DNA from: Puia sp963703355
GTDB lineage: Bacteria > Bacteroidota > Bacteroidia > Chitinophagales > Chitinophagaceae
Assembly: GCA_963703355.1 (NCBI GenBank)
Contig: OY969813.1
Location: 3,844,001-3,908,000, forward strand
Reading direction: 5' to 3'
DNA: 64,000 bases
The position numbers were made by a program, and so were the translations under genes. Positions 18,944 through 27,117 of this stretch are shown in pieces (the stretch's first letter is position 1; the number at the start of each line of letters is the position of its first letter). The notes beneath the pieces were generated by a model. That model was given only the letters and a program-made list of their open reading frames with translations, had not been told where the DNA came from and did not search any database.

Positions 18944-19741
18944 TTAATGTTTTGAATATGCTGATGTTTTATTTTGGTGCGCGAAGAATAAACGCGAAAG
19001 CAAACGATTGGGTAGAATTCTCAGTAATAAGGAAATAAGACTTGCGAATTTGCCCGGTATAATAAACATTTTTTGTTTGAACATTCCCCGTACAGCCAAT
19101 TCGCCTACCAGGTCGGCGTCCACTGCCATCCGATTCCCAAACCAGCCCAGTTGTGAAATGGTTTCTTCCTTAATGGAAGGTTTTGTAAAAACCGGACCTG
19201 GACACAAACAGCTGACTGAAATATTTTCGGATTTTAATAATTGTTTTAGCGAATAACTGAAAAAATGTATGGCAGATTTTGTAGAAGAATAAATAGCTTT
19301 GGAAGGAATGGGTGCGAATCCAGCAAGACTGCCAATATTTAAAATATAAGAAGGCGAATGTTTTTTTAGCAATGGAATAATCGTCGAACTAAGTATAACA
19401 GCCGATTCAAGATTTGTTCTGAGCATAACTCTCAAATCCTTCAACGGTAATGCTGAAAAATCTTTCGAACCGCCCATACCAGCCGCATTGCACAAAATAT
19501 TGATATCGAACCCTTCTTTTACACACCATGCATAGATTGTGTCTGCTGATTCGGTTAATGACAAATCGCATACGAGTATCGCAGTCTGTATATTATAATT
19601 TTTCTCAAGAATGTATTTGGCAGCCGACAAATCCGTTGAATCTCTGGCTACCAAAGCCAAATTGTATTTCCTGCTGGCCAAAGATTGTGCTATACTAAAT
19701 CCGATCCCTTTACTTCCTCCCGCTATAAGTGCCCAACTCAT
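18944..19741 (-). CDS. Short-chain dehydrogenase (paralogue of the next gene)
   Basis: The 265-residue SDR begins directly with the cofactor site (MSWALIAGGSKGIGFSIA) and has NAAG, the serine region LNIGSLAG and the YxxxK pair in IYSSTKSA, then CLCPGPVFTKPS. It is cytoplasmic by its lack of signal. It is the first gene of a two-gene unit with the signal-bearing paralogue 3 nt downstream. The two proteins align through their full cores, including APIP before the catalytic tyrosine and GWFG near the C-terminus, which is evidence of a tandem duplication. Family identification is firm; substrate is unknown. Confidence 0.93.
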   Translation of the reverse strand: MSWALIAGGSKGIGFSIAQSLASRKYNLALVARDSTDLSAAKYILEKNYNIQTAILVCDLSLTESADTIYAWCVKEGFDINILCNAAGMGGSKDFSALPLKDLRVMLRTNLESAVILSSTIIPLLKKHSPSYILNIGSLAGFAPIPSKAIYSSTKSAIHFFSYSLKQLLKSENISVSCLCPGPVFTKPSIKEETISQLGWFGNRMAVDADLVGELAVRGMFKQKMFIIPGKFASLISLLLRILPNRLLSRLFFAHQNKTSAYSKH

Positions 19742-19793
19742 AAATGATTTATGAATATTTTCCTTGTCCCGTCGTTATGTCCTGCCCGTACAT

Positions 19794-19946
19794 TCATGAA
19801 TGCCTTTTAAAATATTGTACATCTTTTTCATGTTTTTCCGCTGCTGCCCTCGAACTAAATGTGCCCAGGTTGCGGCGTTTTTTTGTTTTAGGATTAATTT
19901 TCCGTGAATAGAGGCGGAATTCGCCATTTTTTAATTTTCGTATCAT
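19794..19946 (-). CDS. Small basic protein, 50 residues
   Basis: Translation of the minus strand gives a 50-residue protein, MIRKLKNGEFRLYS then RKINPKTKKRRNLGTFSSRA and AAEKHEKDVQYFKRHS. It is very basic, with a short beta-like start and a helical end. The pattern (RKLKNGEFRLYSRK...KKRRNLGTFxSRxxAEKHE) resembles a small conserved bacterial hypothetical protein whose sequence looks like a truncated Arm-type DNA-binding domain of phage-type integrases. I recall this from memory and cannot verify it. It lies between the SDR and Crp/Fnr genes. Confidence 0.65.
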   Translation of the reverse strand: MIRKLKNGEFRLYSRKINPKTKKRRNLGTFSSRAAAEKHEKDVQYFKRHS

Positions 19947-19998
19947 GGTATTTTTTCGAATACAATTGCAAAGACGATGCCCATGCGGACTTTGTAGT

Positions 19999-20006
19999 TA
20001 GATTTG
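19999..20006 (+). promoter_or_regulatory. Candidate -7 box for the Crp/Fnr gene (TAGATTTG)
   Basis: TAGATTTG fits TAnnTTTG and lies 18 nt before the ATG at 20025. The -33 element is not clear. Confidence 0.45.
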
Positions 20007-20024
20007 CAGGGTTAAACCTTCAAA

Positions 20025-20720
20025 ATGGAAAGGACCGATTCACTGCTTATTCTTAGAAAGTATCCCTTATTTGAAAAATTGAGCCATGGTGAGTACAAGG
20101 AGCTTTCTGTTTCAGACAACTACAAAGAAGCAAAACAGGGAGAGTTTATTTATTTTGAAGCATACCAGCATAATATGATTTACTTCATTAAAACGGGTCG
20201 CATCCGTTTGGGATATCTGGACGATGCCGGAGAGCGTATTACCAAAGACATATTAGGGCCGGGTGATTTTTTTGGACAAATCACATTGGAAAAAACCAAT
20301 CTTGACGGAGAATTTGCACAGGCATTTAAAGCTACAGTCAGTCTCTGTTCATTCACGATCGATCACTTCAGCAAATTATTGAATAACCGACCGGATATTG
20401 CAGTAACTTATAGCAAGCTCATCGGCCTTCGTATGAAGAAGTTTGAAAATCGTCTGATAAATATTCTCCATAAGGACGTTAAAGAGCGATTGATTGCCTT
20501 TTTGCGCCAATTATTGCAGGATGCTGTAAACCCTAAAATTCTAAATGAATTTCATGTGATCATTCCAAATTACCTTACTCATGAAGAAATCGCGCATCTT
20601 ATTGGAACGAGCCGGCAAACAGTTACAACGTTGTTCAATGAATTGGAGTTGGCTGGCATTTGTGTGTATGCGCGAAAAGAAATAACGTTCAATAATATCA
20701 AATTAATCAACCGGCATTAG
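20025..20720 (+). CDS. Crp/Fnr-family transcriptional regulator
   Basis: The 231-residue protein has an N-terminal cyclic-nucleotide-binding-type beta-barrel (about 10-125: FEKLSHGEYKELS, GEFIYFEAYQHNMIYFIKTGRIRLGYL, LGPGDFFGQ), a dimerisation helix (about 130-155) and a C-terminal winged helix (about 160-228) with THEEIAHLIGTSRQTVTTLF as helix-turn-helix. No Fnr-type N-terminal cysteines are seen, so it is unlikely to carry an Fe-S cluster, and the cAMP-binding phosphate cassette RxS is not evident. Target genes are unknown. The ferritin gene is convergent 21 nt downstream. Confidence 0.92.
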   Translation: MERTDSLLILRKYPLFEKLSHGEYKELSVSDNYKEAKQGEFIYFEAYQHNMIYFIKTGRIRLGYLDDAGERITKDILGPGDFFGQITLEKTNLDGEFAQAFKATVSLCSFTIDHFSKLLNNRPDIAVTYSKLIGLRMKKFENRLINILHKDVKERLIAFLRQLLQDAVNPKILNEFHVIIPNYLTHEEIAHLIGTSRQTVTTLFNELELAGICVYARKEITFNNIKLINRH

Positions 20721-20741
20721 ATATTGCCCGGGAATCATCTG

Positions 20742-21293
20742 TCAGGGTTTTTCAACAGTAACATCCTGCGCCAGTACAGCTTCATCAGGCGTTGTTTCAA
20801 GATCCCGGTCAAATGCGTACAGAGCGCTGTCTGTAGCTTTCTCACCACCGGCAATTTTTATTTTGTCCAGCAGATCAATAGCCAGCGTCTCTTCTTCTGT
20901 TTGTTCTTTTACAAACCATTGCATGAAGTTCCAGGTGGCCCAGTCTTTTTCCTTCATGCTCATTTCAACGATACGGTAAATATTGGAGGTGTTTTCAACT
21001 TCTGACTTAAATACCTTTTCAAAGCAGTCGTTTACGCTTTTTGGATCAGGACCCGGACCAGGGATAGGAGCAACAACAACTTTAGCGCCCCTTTTTAAAA
21101 TATACTCCAGAATTTTCATCATGTGATTGCGTTCCTCATTCTCATGCCGGAATAAGAAATTGGCAACACCGTCATAGCCTTTTTCACTGGCCCACGCTGC
21201 GTATGCCAGGTATATCTGTGCGTTGTGCGCTTCGTTTGTCATCTGAGTATTCAATTCCTTGGCCAGCGTAGGTGAAAGTCTGTTTGTGTCCAT
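20742..21293 (-). CDS. Ferritin
   Basis: At 183 residues it matches bacterial non-heme ferritin, which oxidises Fe(II) and stores it as ferric mineral in a 24-mer. The four-helix bundle is evident with the ferroxidase ligands in EAHNAQIYLAYA and HENEERNHM (ExxH), and further glutamates in QTEEETLA. The C-terminal tail (about residues 150-183) is longer than in E. coli FtnA and acidic. The insert APIPGPGPDPKS after helix B is proline-rich. It is transcribed convergently with the Crp/Fnr gene. Confidence 0.95.
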   Translation of the reverse strand: MDTNRLSPTLAKELNTQMTNEAHNAQIYLAYAAWASEKGYDGVANFLFRHENEERNHMMKILEYILKRGAKVVVAPIPGPGPDPKSVNDCFEKVFKSEVENTSNIYRIVEMSMKEKDWATWNFMQWFVKEQTEEETLAIDLLDKIKIAGGEKATDSALYAFDRDLETTPDEAVLAQDVTVEKP

Positions 21294-21414
21294 CTTAAGT
21301 TGGATTGAATTGCGAATTTAATGATTCATTCAAAAAGAACGTCAAATAAAAGATACATTTATAGCAATAAAGTTATCTTAGGCCGCATTAATTTTTTTAC
21401 CTGAAGAGTCTAAC

Positions 21415-21945
21415 ATGAAAATACTGAAGAAAATATGGCGAGAAATAAGAGTTATCCTCCGTACCGCTGCTTATTTTGCTATTGTATTTATACTGATGAT
21501 GGTAATGAAAAAACTGAACCTCAAAGATTACGATATTGAATTCAGCGGTATGTCGCAGGCAATTATAGGGTCGCTGGTAATGGCAAAAGTGATTGTGCTG
21601 ATGGAGCTGATTTCGCTTGGAAGCTGGGTGCAAAGAAAACCACCCATTGTGGACGTTATTTTACGAACTCTTTTGTACACCCTGGGTGTTTTAATTGTTA
21701 TTGTCCTGGAGAAAGCCTTCGAAAAACGACATGTTGTGGAAGGTTTTGGCAATGCGATTTCCTTTGTTCTCCAAAATCGCGATATATACCATGTCTGGGC
21801 CACAACTATTGGAGCTGCCGCATCCATATTTATATACAATGCATTTTCGACTATAAAGAAAGTTCTCGGTGAAAAAGGCCTGGCGAAACTTTTCTTTTCT
21901 ACACCGCTCAGCCAGATAGATCATCTGCATGCATTGCCGGCATAA
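21415..21945 (+). CDS. Four-helix membrane protein of unknown function
   Basis: The 176-residue product has about four hydrophobic segments (about 15-35, 48-70, 80-102, 130-148) and a basic N-terminus (KILKKIWREIR). The stretch VQRKPPIVDVILRTLLYT joins two helices. I do not recognise a characterised family. Its last 38 nt overlap the 3' end of the histidine-kinase gene of the kai operon on the other strand, a tail-to-tail overlap that could cause transcriptional interference or mutual termination. No terminator is visible between them. Confidence 0.7.
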   Translation: MKILKKIWREIRVILRTAAYFAIVFILMMVMKKLNLKDYDIEFSGMSQAIIGSLVMAKVIVLMELISLGSWVQRKPPIVDVILRTLLYTLGVLIVIVLEKAFEKRHVVEGFGNAISFVLQNRDIYHVWATTIGAAASIFIYNAFSTIKKVLGEKGLAKLFFSTPLSQIDHLHALPA

Positions 21946-23197
21946 CCGTCGGACCCACTATGATGTTCACAGGAAGATAAATTTCAAAACAAGAACCAAT
22001 GTCAGGTCTGCCGATCGCTTTGATATATCCCTTATGATTCTGTACAATCTTTTTGCAGATAGCAAGACCTAAGCCAGTACCCTCATATTCGAAATGCGTG
22101 TGCAATCTTCTGAATAGTTCAAAAATACGATCAGCATATTGCTGCTCAAATCCGATACCGTTATCCTCTACTGATATTTTCCAAAAGCCGTTTTCTATGG
22201 AGGAAAACAAACGGATTTCAGGCACCCTGTCATTGTTTCTGTATTTTATGGCGTTTGAAATTAAATTCGTGAAAAGCTGATTCATTTGCTGGGGTATAGC
22301 CAGAATTGTTGGGAGTTGCCCGATCTCGATTTTTATTTTAGAATCTTTTACACCTTCCAGGAGACTTCCAACAACATCATTTAAAACTTCATTTAGATCC
22401 GTTTCTTTTCTTTCGATATGTGCAATATTCACTCTGGAATAGTTCAACAGCGAACTGATCATATTTTGCATTCTTTTGGAAGCATTTAATATGCGACGAA
22501 AATAGTCCTGTGTTGTTGCTGAAAATTCATTGTCTGTGGTCTCTGTTATTCTGCTGCAGAATATTTGGATTTTTCTCAACGGTTCCTGAAGATCATGAGA
22601 TGCTATATAGGTAAAAGAATCGAGTTCCATATTGCTTTGCGCCAATTCAGAATTTTTTAACTCCAGATCTTTCTGATATCGAAGAATATCCAGCTCATGT
22701 TTCTTTTTTTCTGTCTGATCACTGATAATAATTCCGACTGTTGCCAGTTTCGGCTGAAGGGAAGTGAGGGACATATACACCGGAATTGTTTTTCCTCCTA
22801 CATGGAGGTTTACTTCTCCCTTGCTTTTCCCGATAATCGCCTTTTCAAAAAGAAGATCGAAGGATTGCTTTGATCCGGCATCTATAAAATCGGAAATATA
22901 TCGTCCGATCACTTTTTCATAACTTAATTGGAGCAGCTCCACAAAATATGTGTTGGTGTAAACAATCATTCCTTCTTCTGAAAGATTCACGGCGCCTTCA
23001 CCGAATTCTTCAATCAGAACCCGATAAGCATAATCCCCACTCTGCAGCGTGTATATTTCAGGAGAGTCCTTCGTATTGAACGCAAATGCATCTACTTCTC
23101 CCGCTTTAATCGCTTCTATAAGCTGTTCGGATTCTGCCAATCTGTTTTCAAGATTTTCAATCCGGGCCAATAGAACTTCTCTGGATTCTTCCGACAT
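21908..23197 (-). CDS. PAS-domain sensor histidine kinase, last gene of the kai operon
   Basis: The 429-residue protein has an N-terminal coiled coil (about 5-35), a PAS domain (about 55-160), a second short helix and a kinase core. The H-box is SFTYIASHDLQEPLRKI with phosphoacceptor His201; the N-box is NLISNAIKYR with Asn315; the G boxes are DNGIGFE and GTGLGLAI. No transmembrane segment is seen, so it is cytoplasmic. It starts 3 nt after the second kaiB and is therefore probably the output or input kinase of the Kai module. The partner response regulator is not in the window. Confidence 0.93.
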   Translation of the reverse strand: MSEESREVLLARIENLENRLAESEQLIEAIKAGEVDAFAFNTKDSPEIYTLQSGDYAYRVLIEEFGEGAVNLSEEGMIVYTNTYFVELLQLSYEKVIGRYISDFIDAGSKQSFDLLFEKAIIGKSKGEVNLHVGGKTIPVYMSLTSLQPKLATVGIIISDQTEKKKHELDILRYQKDLELKNSELAQSNMELDSFTYIASHDLQEPLRKIQIFCSRITETTDNEFSATTQDYFRRILNASKRMQNMISSLLNYSRVNIAHIERKETDLNEVLNDVVGSLLEGVKDSKIKIEIGQLPTILAIPQQMNQLFTNLISNAIKYRNNDRVPEIRLFSSIENGFWKISVEDNGIGFEQQYADRIFELFRRLHTHFEYEGTGLGLAICKKIVQNHKGYIKAIGRPDIGSCFEIYLPVNIIVGPTVMPAMHADDLSG

Positions 23198-23200
23198 GTA

Positions 23201-23515
23201 TTATTCTTTGAACAAAATTCCCATTCCCTTAATTACTTTTTCAGAATCCGAAAAGGTTCCCACCATCGTTTTTTTTGGAGGCGGATGCGTTTTAATCAAA
23301 GACGGACTGAAAACAATCTGCTGTTCGGAAGCCAATTCGGGATGTTTATATAAATCGATGATTTCAAGGTCAAAAGCATTTTCAAGATGTGCCGCACATA
23401 TTTTATTAATATTTTCGATGGCTTCCATTGATTTTGGCGACATGCCTGAAACATATAGCTGCAAAACCATTCTGCCTTCTGTAACTATTTTAGATTTAGT
23501 TTTTTTTGCCATCAC
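23201..23515 (-). CDS. kaiB: Divergent KaiB-like protein
   Basis: This 104-residue protein has the thioredoxin-like fold pattern of KaiB (LQLYVSGMSPKSMEAIENI, then LEIIDLYKHPELA, FSPSLIKTHPPP and GTFSDSEKVIKGM). It is more divergent than the upstream KaiB: the N-terminal 15 residues are a Lys-rich extension, and NPQLA has become HPELA. Its start codon overlaps the stop of the upstream kaiB by 4 nt (ATGA), suggesting coupled translation. It may form a heterocomplex with the other KaiB or bind a different partner; that is inference. Confidence 0.85.
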   Translation of the reverse strand: MMAKKTKSKIVTEGRMVLQLYVSGMSPKSMEAIENINKICAAHLENAFDLEIIDLYKHPELASEQQIVFSPSLIKTHPPPKKTMVGTFSDSEKVIKGMGILFKE

Positions 23516-23811
23516 ACAAGTTTATTCGCAGCCATGGGCCGGATATTCAATCCCACTAGTACCTTTTCTTCATTCGACAGATCACCAATTATTTTACGCA
23601 AAGGTTCGGGGAATTTACGAACCAGTGTAGGTATGGCGAATATCTGATCCCCTTCCGCCAGTTGCGGATTTTTTAAAAGATCAACAATTTCAATCGTATA
23701 CTGCCCCGACAAATGCTCCTGACAATATTTTGTAATATTCTTCAACGCGAGAACGGATTTTGGTGTTTGACCTGCGATATAAAGCCTTAGTTCCCATATT
23801 TCCTTTACCAT
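23512..23811 (-). CDS. kaiB: KaiB circadian-clock protein
   Basis: The 99-residue protein is close to canonical KaiB: LRLYIAGQTPKSVLALKNI, IVDLLKNPQLAEGDQI, AIPTLVRKFPEP and RKIIGDLSNEEKVLVGL. The PTL motif corresponds to the cis-proline region. In cyanobacteria KaiB switches fold and binds the CI ring of phosphorylated KaiC. It lies 10 nt after kaiC and overlaps the next kaiB by 4 nt. Confidence 0.95.
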   Translation of the reverse strand: MVKEIWELRLYIAGQTPKSVLALKNITKYCQEHLSGQYTIEIVDLLKNPQLAEGDQIFAIPTLVRKFPEPLRKIIGDLSNEEKVLVGLNIRPMAANKLV

Positions 23812-23821
23812 ACTTCCTTTG

Positions 23822-25255
23822 TTATTTTATTCTTTTATCAAGTTTTATGCCTTTGTCAGAAATCGTAAAATCAATCACCTGGTTAGAATGTCCCATTCCC
23901 CTGGATTTTATAATACATAAATTTCTCGTTCTGTCTTCAAGGTCAATGTCGTTCATAACCCGGATCCAGGTGTCAGCCAGAGACGAAACGGCATCCACCG
24001 TAAAATCGGCATTTTCAGCTGCATGAGGATGGGTCAGGGAAGTAAAAAATGCGTTGATCTGTTTTACCTTCAAAAGATCCATAAGTCTGACCAGCATGGC
24101 TCTCACTTCACTGCTGTTTCCCACAGTGACTAGACTGCTAATTGGATCTATAACAACCGTCTTCGGTTTGTATATCCTCAATAATTTATGTATCACCAGC
24201 AGATGCATTTCCAATCCGCTGAGAGAAGGTCTTGATGAATGTATAGTAAGTAACCCTGATTTAAGATAAGGCTTGAGATCGATTCCCACGGAAAGCATAT
24301 TTCTGACAATTTGATCGGGAGATTCTTCAAATGAAAAATATAACACAGATTCCTTCCGCTTACAACTGCCCAGTGTAAAATAAGAGGCCAGGATCGTTTT
24401 GGAAGTGCCAGCGGACCCTGTAATAAGGGTGCTGTTGCCTCTGAAAAAGCCACCTCCTTTAAATAATTTATCAATCCCTGCGTGACCATAAGAAAGAACT
24501 TCTGTTGACGTTTTATGATCCAGTTTTAACGAAGTAATCGGGAGCACTGAAATTCCGGTCTCGTCTATCAGAAAGGGATATTCATTGGTGCCGTGGGTTG
24601 ACCCTCTGTATTTAACAATCCGCAATCTCCTTGTGGCGATTTGATCTATTACTCTGAAATCCAGCAGTATTACACAGTCGGAAACGTATTCTTCCAATCC
24701 TTGTCTGGTTAAGGAATTTTCACCCCGTTCGCCCGTGATAATGGCCGTAACGCCCTTGTCTTTCAGCCATTGAAATAGCCGTTTTAATTCTGAACGTAAC
24801 AGCGTTTGATTTTCCATTCCGCCAAACAACGATTCGATGGTGTCAAGCACAACTCGTTTGGCACCAATTTGATCGATTGCATAATTCAGACGTATGAATA
24901 AGGCTTCGAGGTCGTATTCGCCTGTTTCTTCTATTTCATTTTTTTCGATATGTATGTGATCAATGCGAAGTTTCTTTTCCTTTATGAGATGATCAAGATC
25001 AAAGCCCAGCGAGAGAACGTTTTTGGTAAGATCATCGATTGTTTCCTCAAAACTGATGAATACCCCCGGCTCGTTTTGTTCAGTAATTCCCTTAACCAGG
25101 AATTGTATTGCCATCATCGTTTTGCCGCAACCTGCACTTCCGCATATCAGCGTGGGGCGACCATGGGGTAAACCCCCACCGGTAATTTCATCTAAACCCT
25201 CAATTCCTGACTTTGTTTTTGGAAAAATTTCTTTTGGCACTATTTTCATGACCAT
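23822..25255 (-). CDS. kaiC: KaiC-type double RecA ATPase/kinase
   Basis: The 477-residue protein has two RecA domains. CI (about 10-245) has the P-loop GSAGCGKT (39-46) and catalytic Glu70-Glu71. CII (about 250-477) has the P-loop GSAGTSKT (280-287), where the usual second-last glycine is Ser285, and Glu310-Glu311. In the C-terminal domain, Thr419 and Ser424-Ser425 (VDAVSSLADT) align with the Thr426, Ser431 and Thr432 phosphorylation region of cyanobacterial KaiC. The protein stops just after ISDKGIK, so the tail that binds KaiA in Synechococcus is missing, matching the absence of kaiA. It heads the operon kaiC-kaiB-kaiB-histidine kinase. Confidence 0.95.
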   Translation of the reverse strand: MVMKIVPKEIFPKTKSGIEGLDEITGGGLPHGRPTLICGSAGCGKTMMAIQFLVKGITEQNEPGVFISFEETIDDLTKNVLSLGFDLDHLIKEKKLRIDHIHIEKNEIEETGEYDLEALFIRLNYAIDQIGAKRVVLDTIESLFGGMENQTLLRSELKRLFQWLKDKGVTAIITGERGENSLTRQGLEEYVSDCVILLDFRVIDQIATRRLRIVKYRGSTHGTNEYPFLIDETGISVLPITSLKLDHKTSTEVLSYGHAGIDKLFKGGGFFRGNSTLITGSAGTSKTILASYFTLGSCKRKESVLYFSFEESPDQIVRNMLSVGIDLKPYLKSGLLTIHSSRPSLSGLEMHLLVIHKLLRIYKPKTVVIDPISSLVTVGNSSEVRAMLVRLMDLLKVKQINAFFTSLTHPHAAENADFTVDAVSSLADTWIRVMNDIDLEDRTRNLCIIKSRGMGHSNQVIDFTISDKGIKLDKRIK

Positions 25256-25387
25256 TATACTTTGAGAAATAAATTTATTGATTAATATACATCAGGGAGC
25301 CCCTGCAATTCACTTTAAAGCATAAAATATGAAATTATCTTTTGAGAAAAAAAGGAAAAAGAGAATGTTCGCATTTAGTGTGGAAGA

Positions 25388-26632
25388 ATGACCCCAACTA
25401 TTACGAGATATTCCAAAAAGATAAGGCTGATAATGCTCGTCTTTTCCTTTCCTTCATTTTTGTTAGCGCAGAGTGCACCCGACCTGAGCCCACAGAATTT
25501 TGTTCAGATTGATACAACGCATCAGAAGGATATGATAGACGTGTATAAGAAATGGTTTGGAGTTCCTCCGACCCCCCAAAAACCACCATCTAAAAAGAAA
25601 GTATATTTCACTTTGAATCCGCTGGCCAATGCGCCAACCAGTTCCGGGAACGCATTTGTAACGAGCACGACCGCACATTTTCGTCTGGGTCCCGATTCAA
25701 CAACCTTTCTTTCATTCGTAAATTTTGCGCCATATTTTAATTTCAACAGAAGGTTCGGACTTCCATTCAGATCATCCGTTTGGTTAAAAGACAATGAGTG
25801 GAATATTCAGGGTGATGTCCGTTTTCTCGTTTATCCCCAATATACCTGGGGGCTCGGTACTTCACACCCGATAAACGAAAAGGAATGGGTCAATTATAAA
25901 TATATCCGGTTTTATCAGGCAGTCTTAAAACGGGTTGGTGAGCATCTCTTTGTGGGAATCGGATATGACCTGGATTATCATTTTAATATTGGCAGTGATT
26001 CAGGAGTCAACCTTCAGGAATTCACGGGATATCAATACGGACTTTCAGGAAATTCCTTGTCATCAGGATTAACATTGAATTTATTGTATGATACGAGAAA
26101 CAGAAATGTTTATCCTTTCCCTGGTACCTATTTAAATGTCGTATTTCGTTCAAATCCAGGATTCATGGGAAATACAAATGCCTGGCAGTCTTTATTTGTT
26201 GATCTGAGAAAATATTTCGAGCTCAATTCGCCAGCAAGACCCTTTCAGCAGAATACACTTGCATTCTGGACTTTTCTTTGGCAGAATTTTTATAATAAAA
26301 CCCCATATCTCGATTTGCCGAGCACGGGCTGGGATGAGTACAATCGCTCCGCTCGGGGATTTGATCAAAACAGGTTTAGAGGAAAATCTTTATACTACCT
26401 TGAAGGAGAATATCGAAGGGACATAACCAACAATGGTCTGCTGGGTTTTGTTGTATTCTCAAATATAAATACAGTAAGCGGATCGGGGACTATGTTTACA
26501 TCATGGCACCCGGCAGGAGGTACTGGTCTCCGTATAAAGCTATCCAAAGCGACGCACAGCAATTTTGCCCTTGACTATGCTTTTAGTAAAGGCTATCGTA
26601 CCGTGCTCTTCAATTTCAGTGAAACATTTTAA
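25388..26632 (+). CDS. Outer-membrane protein of the BamA/TamA surface-antigen superfamily
   Basis: The 414-residue protein has a signal peptide ending near LAQSA (residue 29) and a predicted beta-barrel (about 70-414) with alternating hydrophobic and aromatic residues, including FRGKSLYYLEGEYRR and the terminal strand TVLFNFSETF. The GLGFV-like and PGTYLNVVFRSNPG segments fit the bacterial surface antigen (D15) domain. No POTRA repeats are present, so this is a short barrel-only member rather than the essential BamA. It is divergent from kaiC with 132 nt between starts. Its role is unknown. Confidence 0.75.
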   Translation: MTPTITRYSKKIRLIMLVFSFPSFLLAQSAPDLSPQNFVQIDTTHQKDMIDVYKKWFGVPPTPQKPPSKKKVYFTLNPLANAPTSSGNAFVTSTTAHFRLGPDSTTFLSFVNFAPYFNFNRRFGLPFRSSVWLKDNEWNIQGDVRFLVYPQYTWGLGTSHPINEKEWVNYKYIRFYQAVLKRVGEHLFVGIGYDLDYHFNIGSDSGVNLQEFTGYQYGLSGNSLSSGLTLNLLYDTRNRNVYPFPGTYLNVVFRSNPGFMGNTNAWQSLFVDLRKYFELNSPARPFQQNTLAFWTFLWQNFYNKTPYLDLPSTGWDEYNRSARGFDQNRFRGKSLYYLEGEYRRDITNNGLLGFVVFSNINTVSGSGTMFTSWHPAGGTGLRIKLSKATHSNFALDYAFSKGYRTVLFNFSETF

Positions 26633-26634
26633 TA

Positions 26635-26805
26635 TCATGCCACTGGAATTTCCATCAAATGAATTTTAACATGTCTTTTAAGTGCATCTTTTTTACTCTG
26701 TTTCAGATATTGATGAAAAACAGCGGATGATTTGAAACATATGTGGATGTTTTTCATCGGTGAATCGCCTTTTATCAGAATGGCATGCTCAGCAAAGAAT
26801 GGCAT
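26635..26805 (-). CDS. Candidate small protein, 56 residues
   Basis: The minus strand carries an ATG-initiated open frame of 56 residues, beginning MPFFAEHAILIKGDS and ending KIHLMEIPVA, with a basic central part (YLKQSKKDALKRHVK). It is convergent with the outer-membrane gene, with only 2 nt between stops. It matches no family I know. A gene rather than chance is suggested by its tight fit in the gap and sensible composition, but this is weak. Confidence 0.35.
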   Translation of the reverse strand: MPFFAEHAILIKGDSPMKNIHICFKSSAVFHQYLKQSKKDALKRHVKIHLMEIPVA

Positions 26806-26850
26806 TGTTTTTTAGTGTACTGATATTATCAAACTTAAAATAAAAAGTGT

Positions 26851-27042
26851 ATGTCACAGAAAAATGCAGCTAAAGATCAGATGGAAAATGAAGGGAAGAT
26901 GAAAAATTCAAATAACCAGTCTTCCAATACAGGAACAGGACAAAAGACAGGACAACATAGCAACGGTAAAGATCAGAAGAGTAAACAGGATCTTGGAAAA
27001 TCAAACAGCACTTCAACCAAGCAGAGCGGAAAAGATAACTGA
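26851..27042 (+). CDS. Small hydrophilic Lys/Asn/Ser/Gln-rich protein
   Basis: The 63-residue product has no hydrophobic segment; it is almost entirely Lys, Asn, Ser, Gln, Gly, Thr and Asp, which predicts an intrinsically disordered, strongly charged protein. It has its own strong terminator 29 nt after the stop, and no close upstream gene in the same direction, so it is a single-gene unit. Composition resembles hydrophilic stress proteins, but no family motif is seen. Unknown function. Confidence 0.6.
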   Translation: MSQKNAAKDQMENEGKMKNSNNQSSNTGTGQKTGQHSNGKDQKSKQDLGKSNSTSTKQSGKDN

Positions 27043-27070
27043 TAAGGTGAAGGGTTATTTGAAATCTGAA

Positions 27071-27101
27071 CGGGGAAGGATTACTCTTTCCCCGTTTTTT
27101 T
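27071..27101 (+). terminator. Intrinsic terminator after the small hydrophilic gene
   Basis: CGGGGAAGGATTACTCTTTCCCCG forms a GGGGAAAG/CTTTCCCC-like stem (arms CGGGGAA and TTCCCCG) followed by seven T. Confidence 0.85.
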
Positions 27102-27117
27102 AATCCCAGTTAATAAA

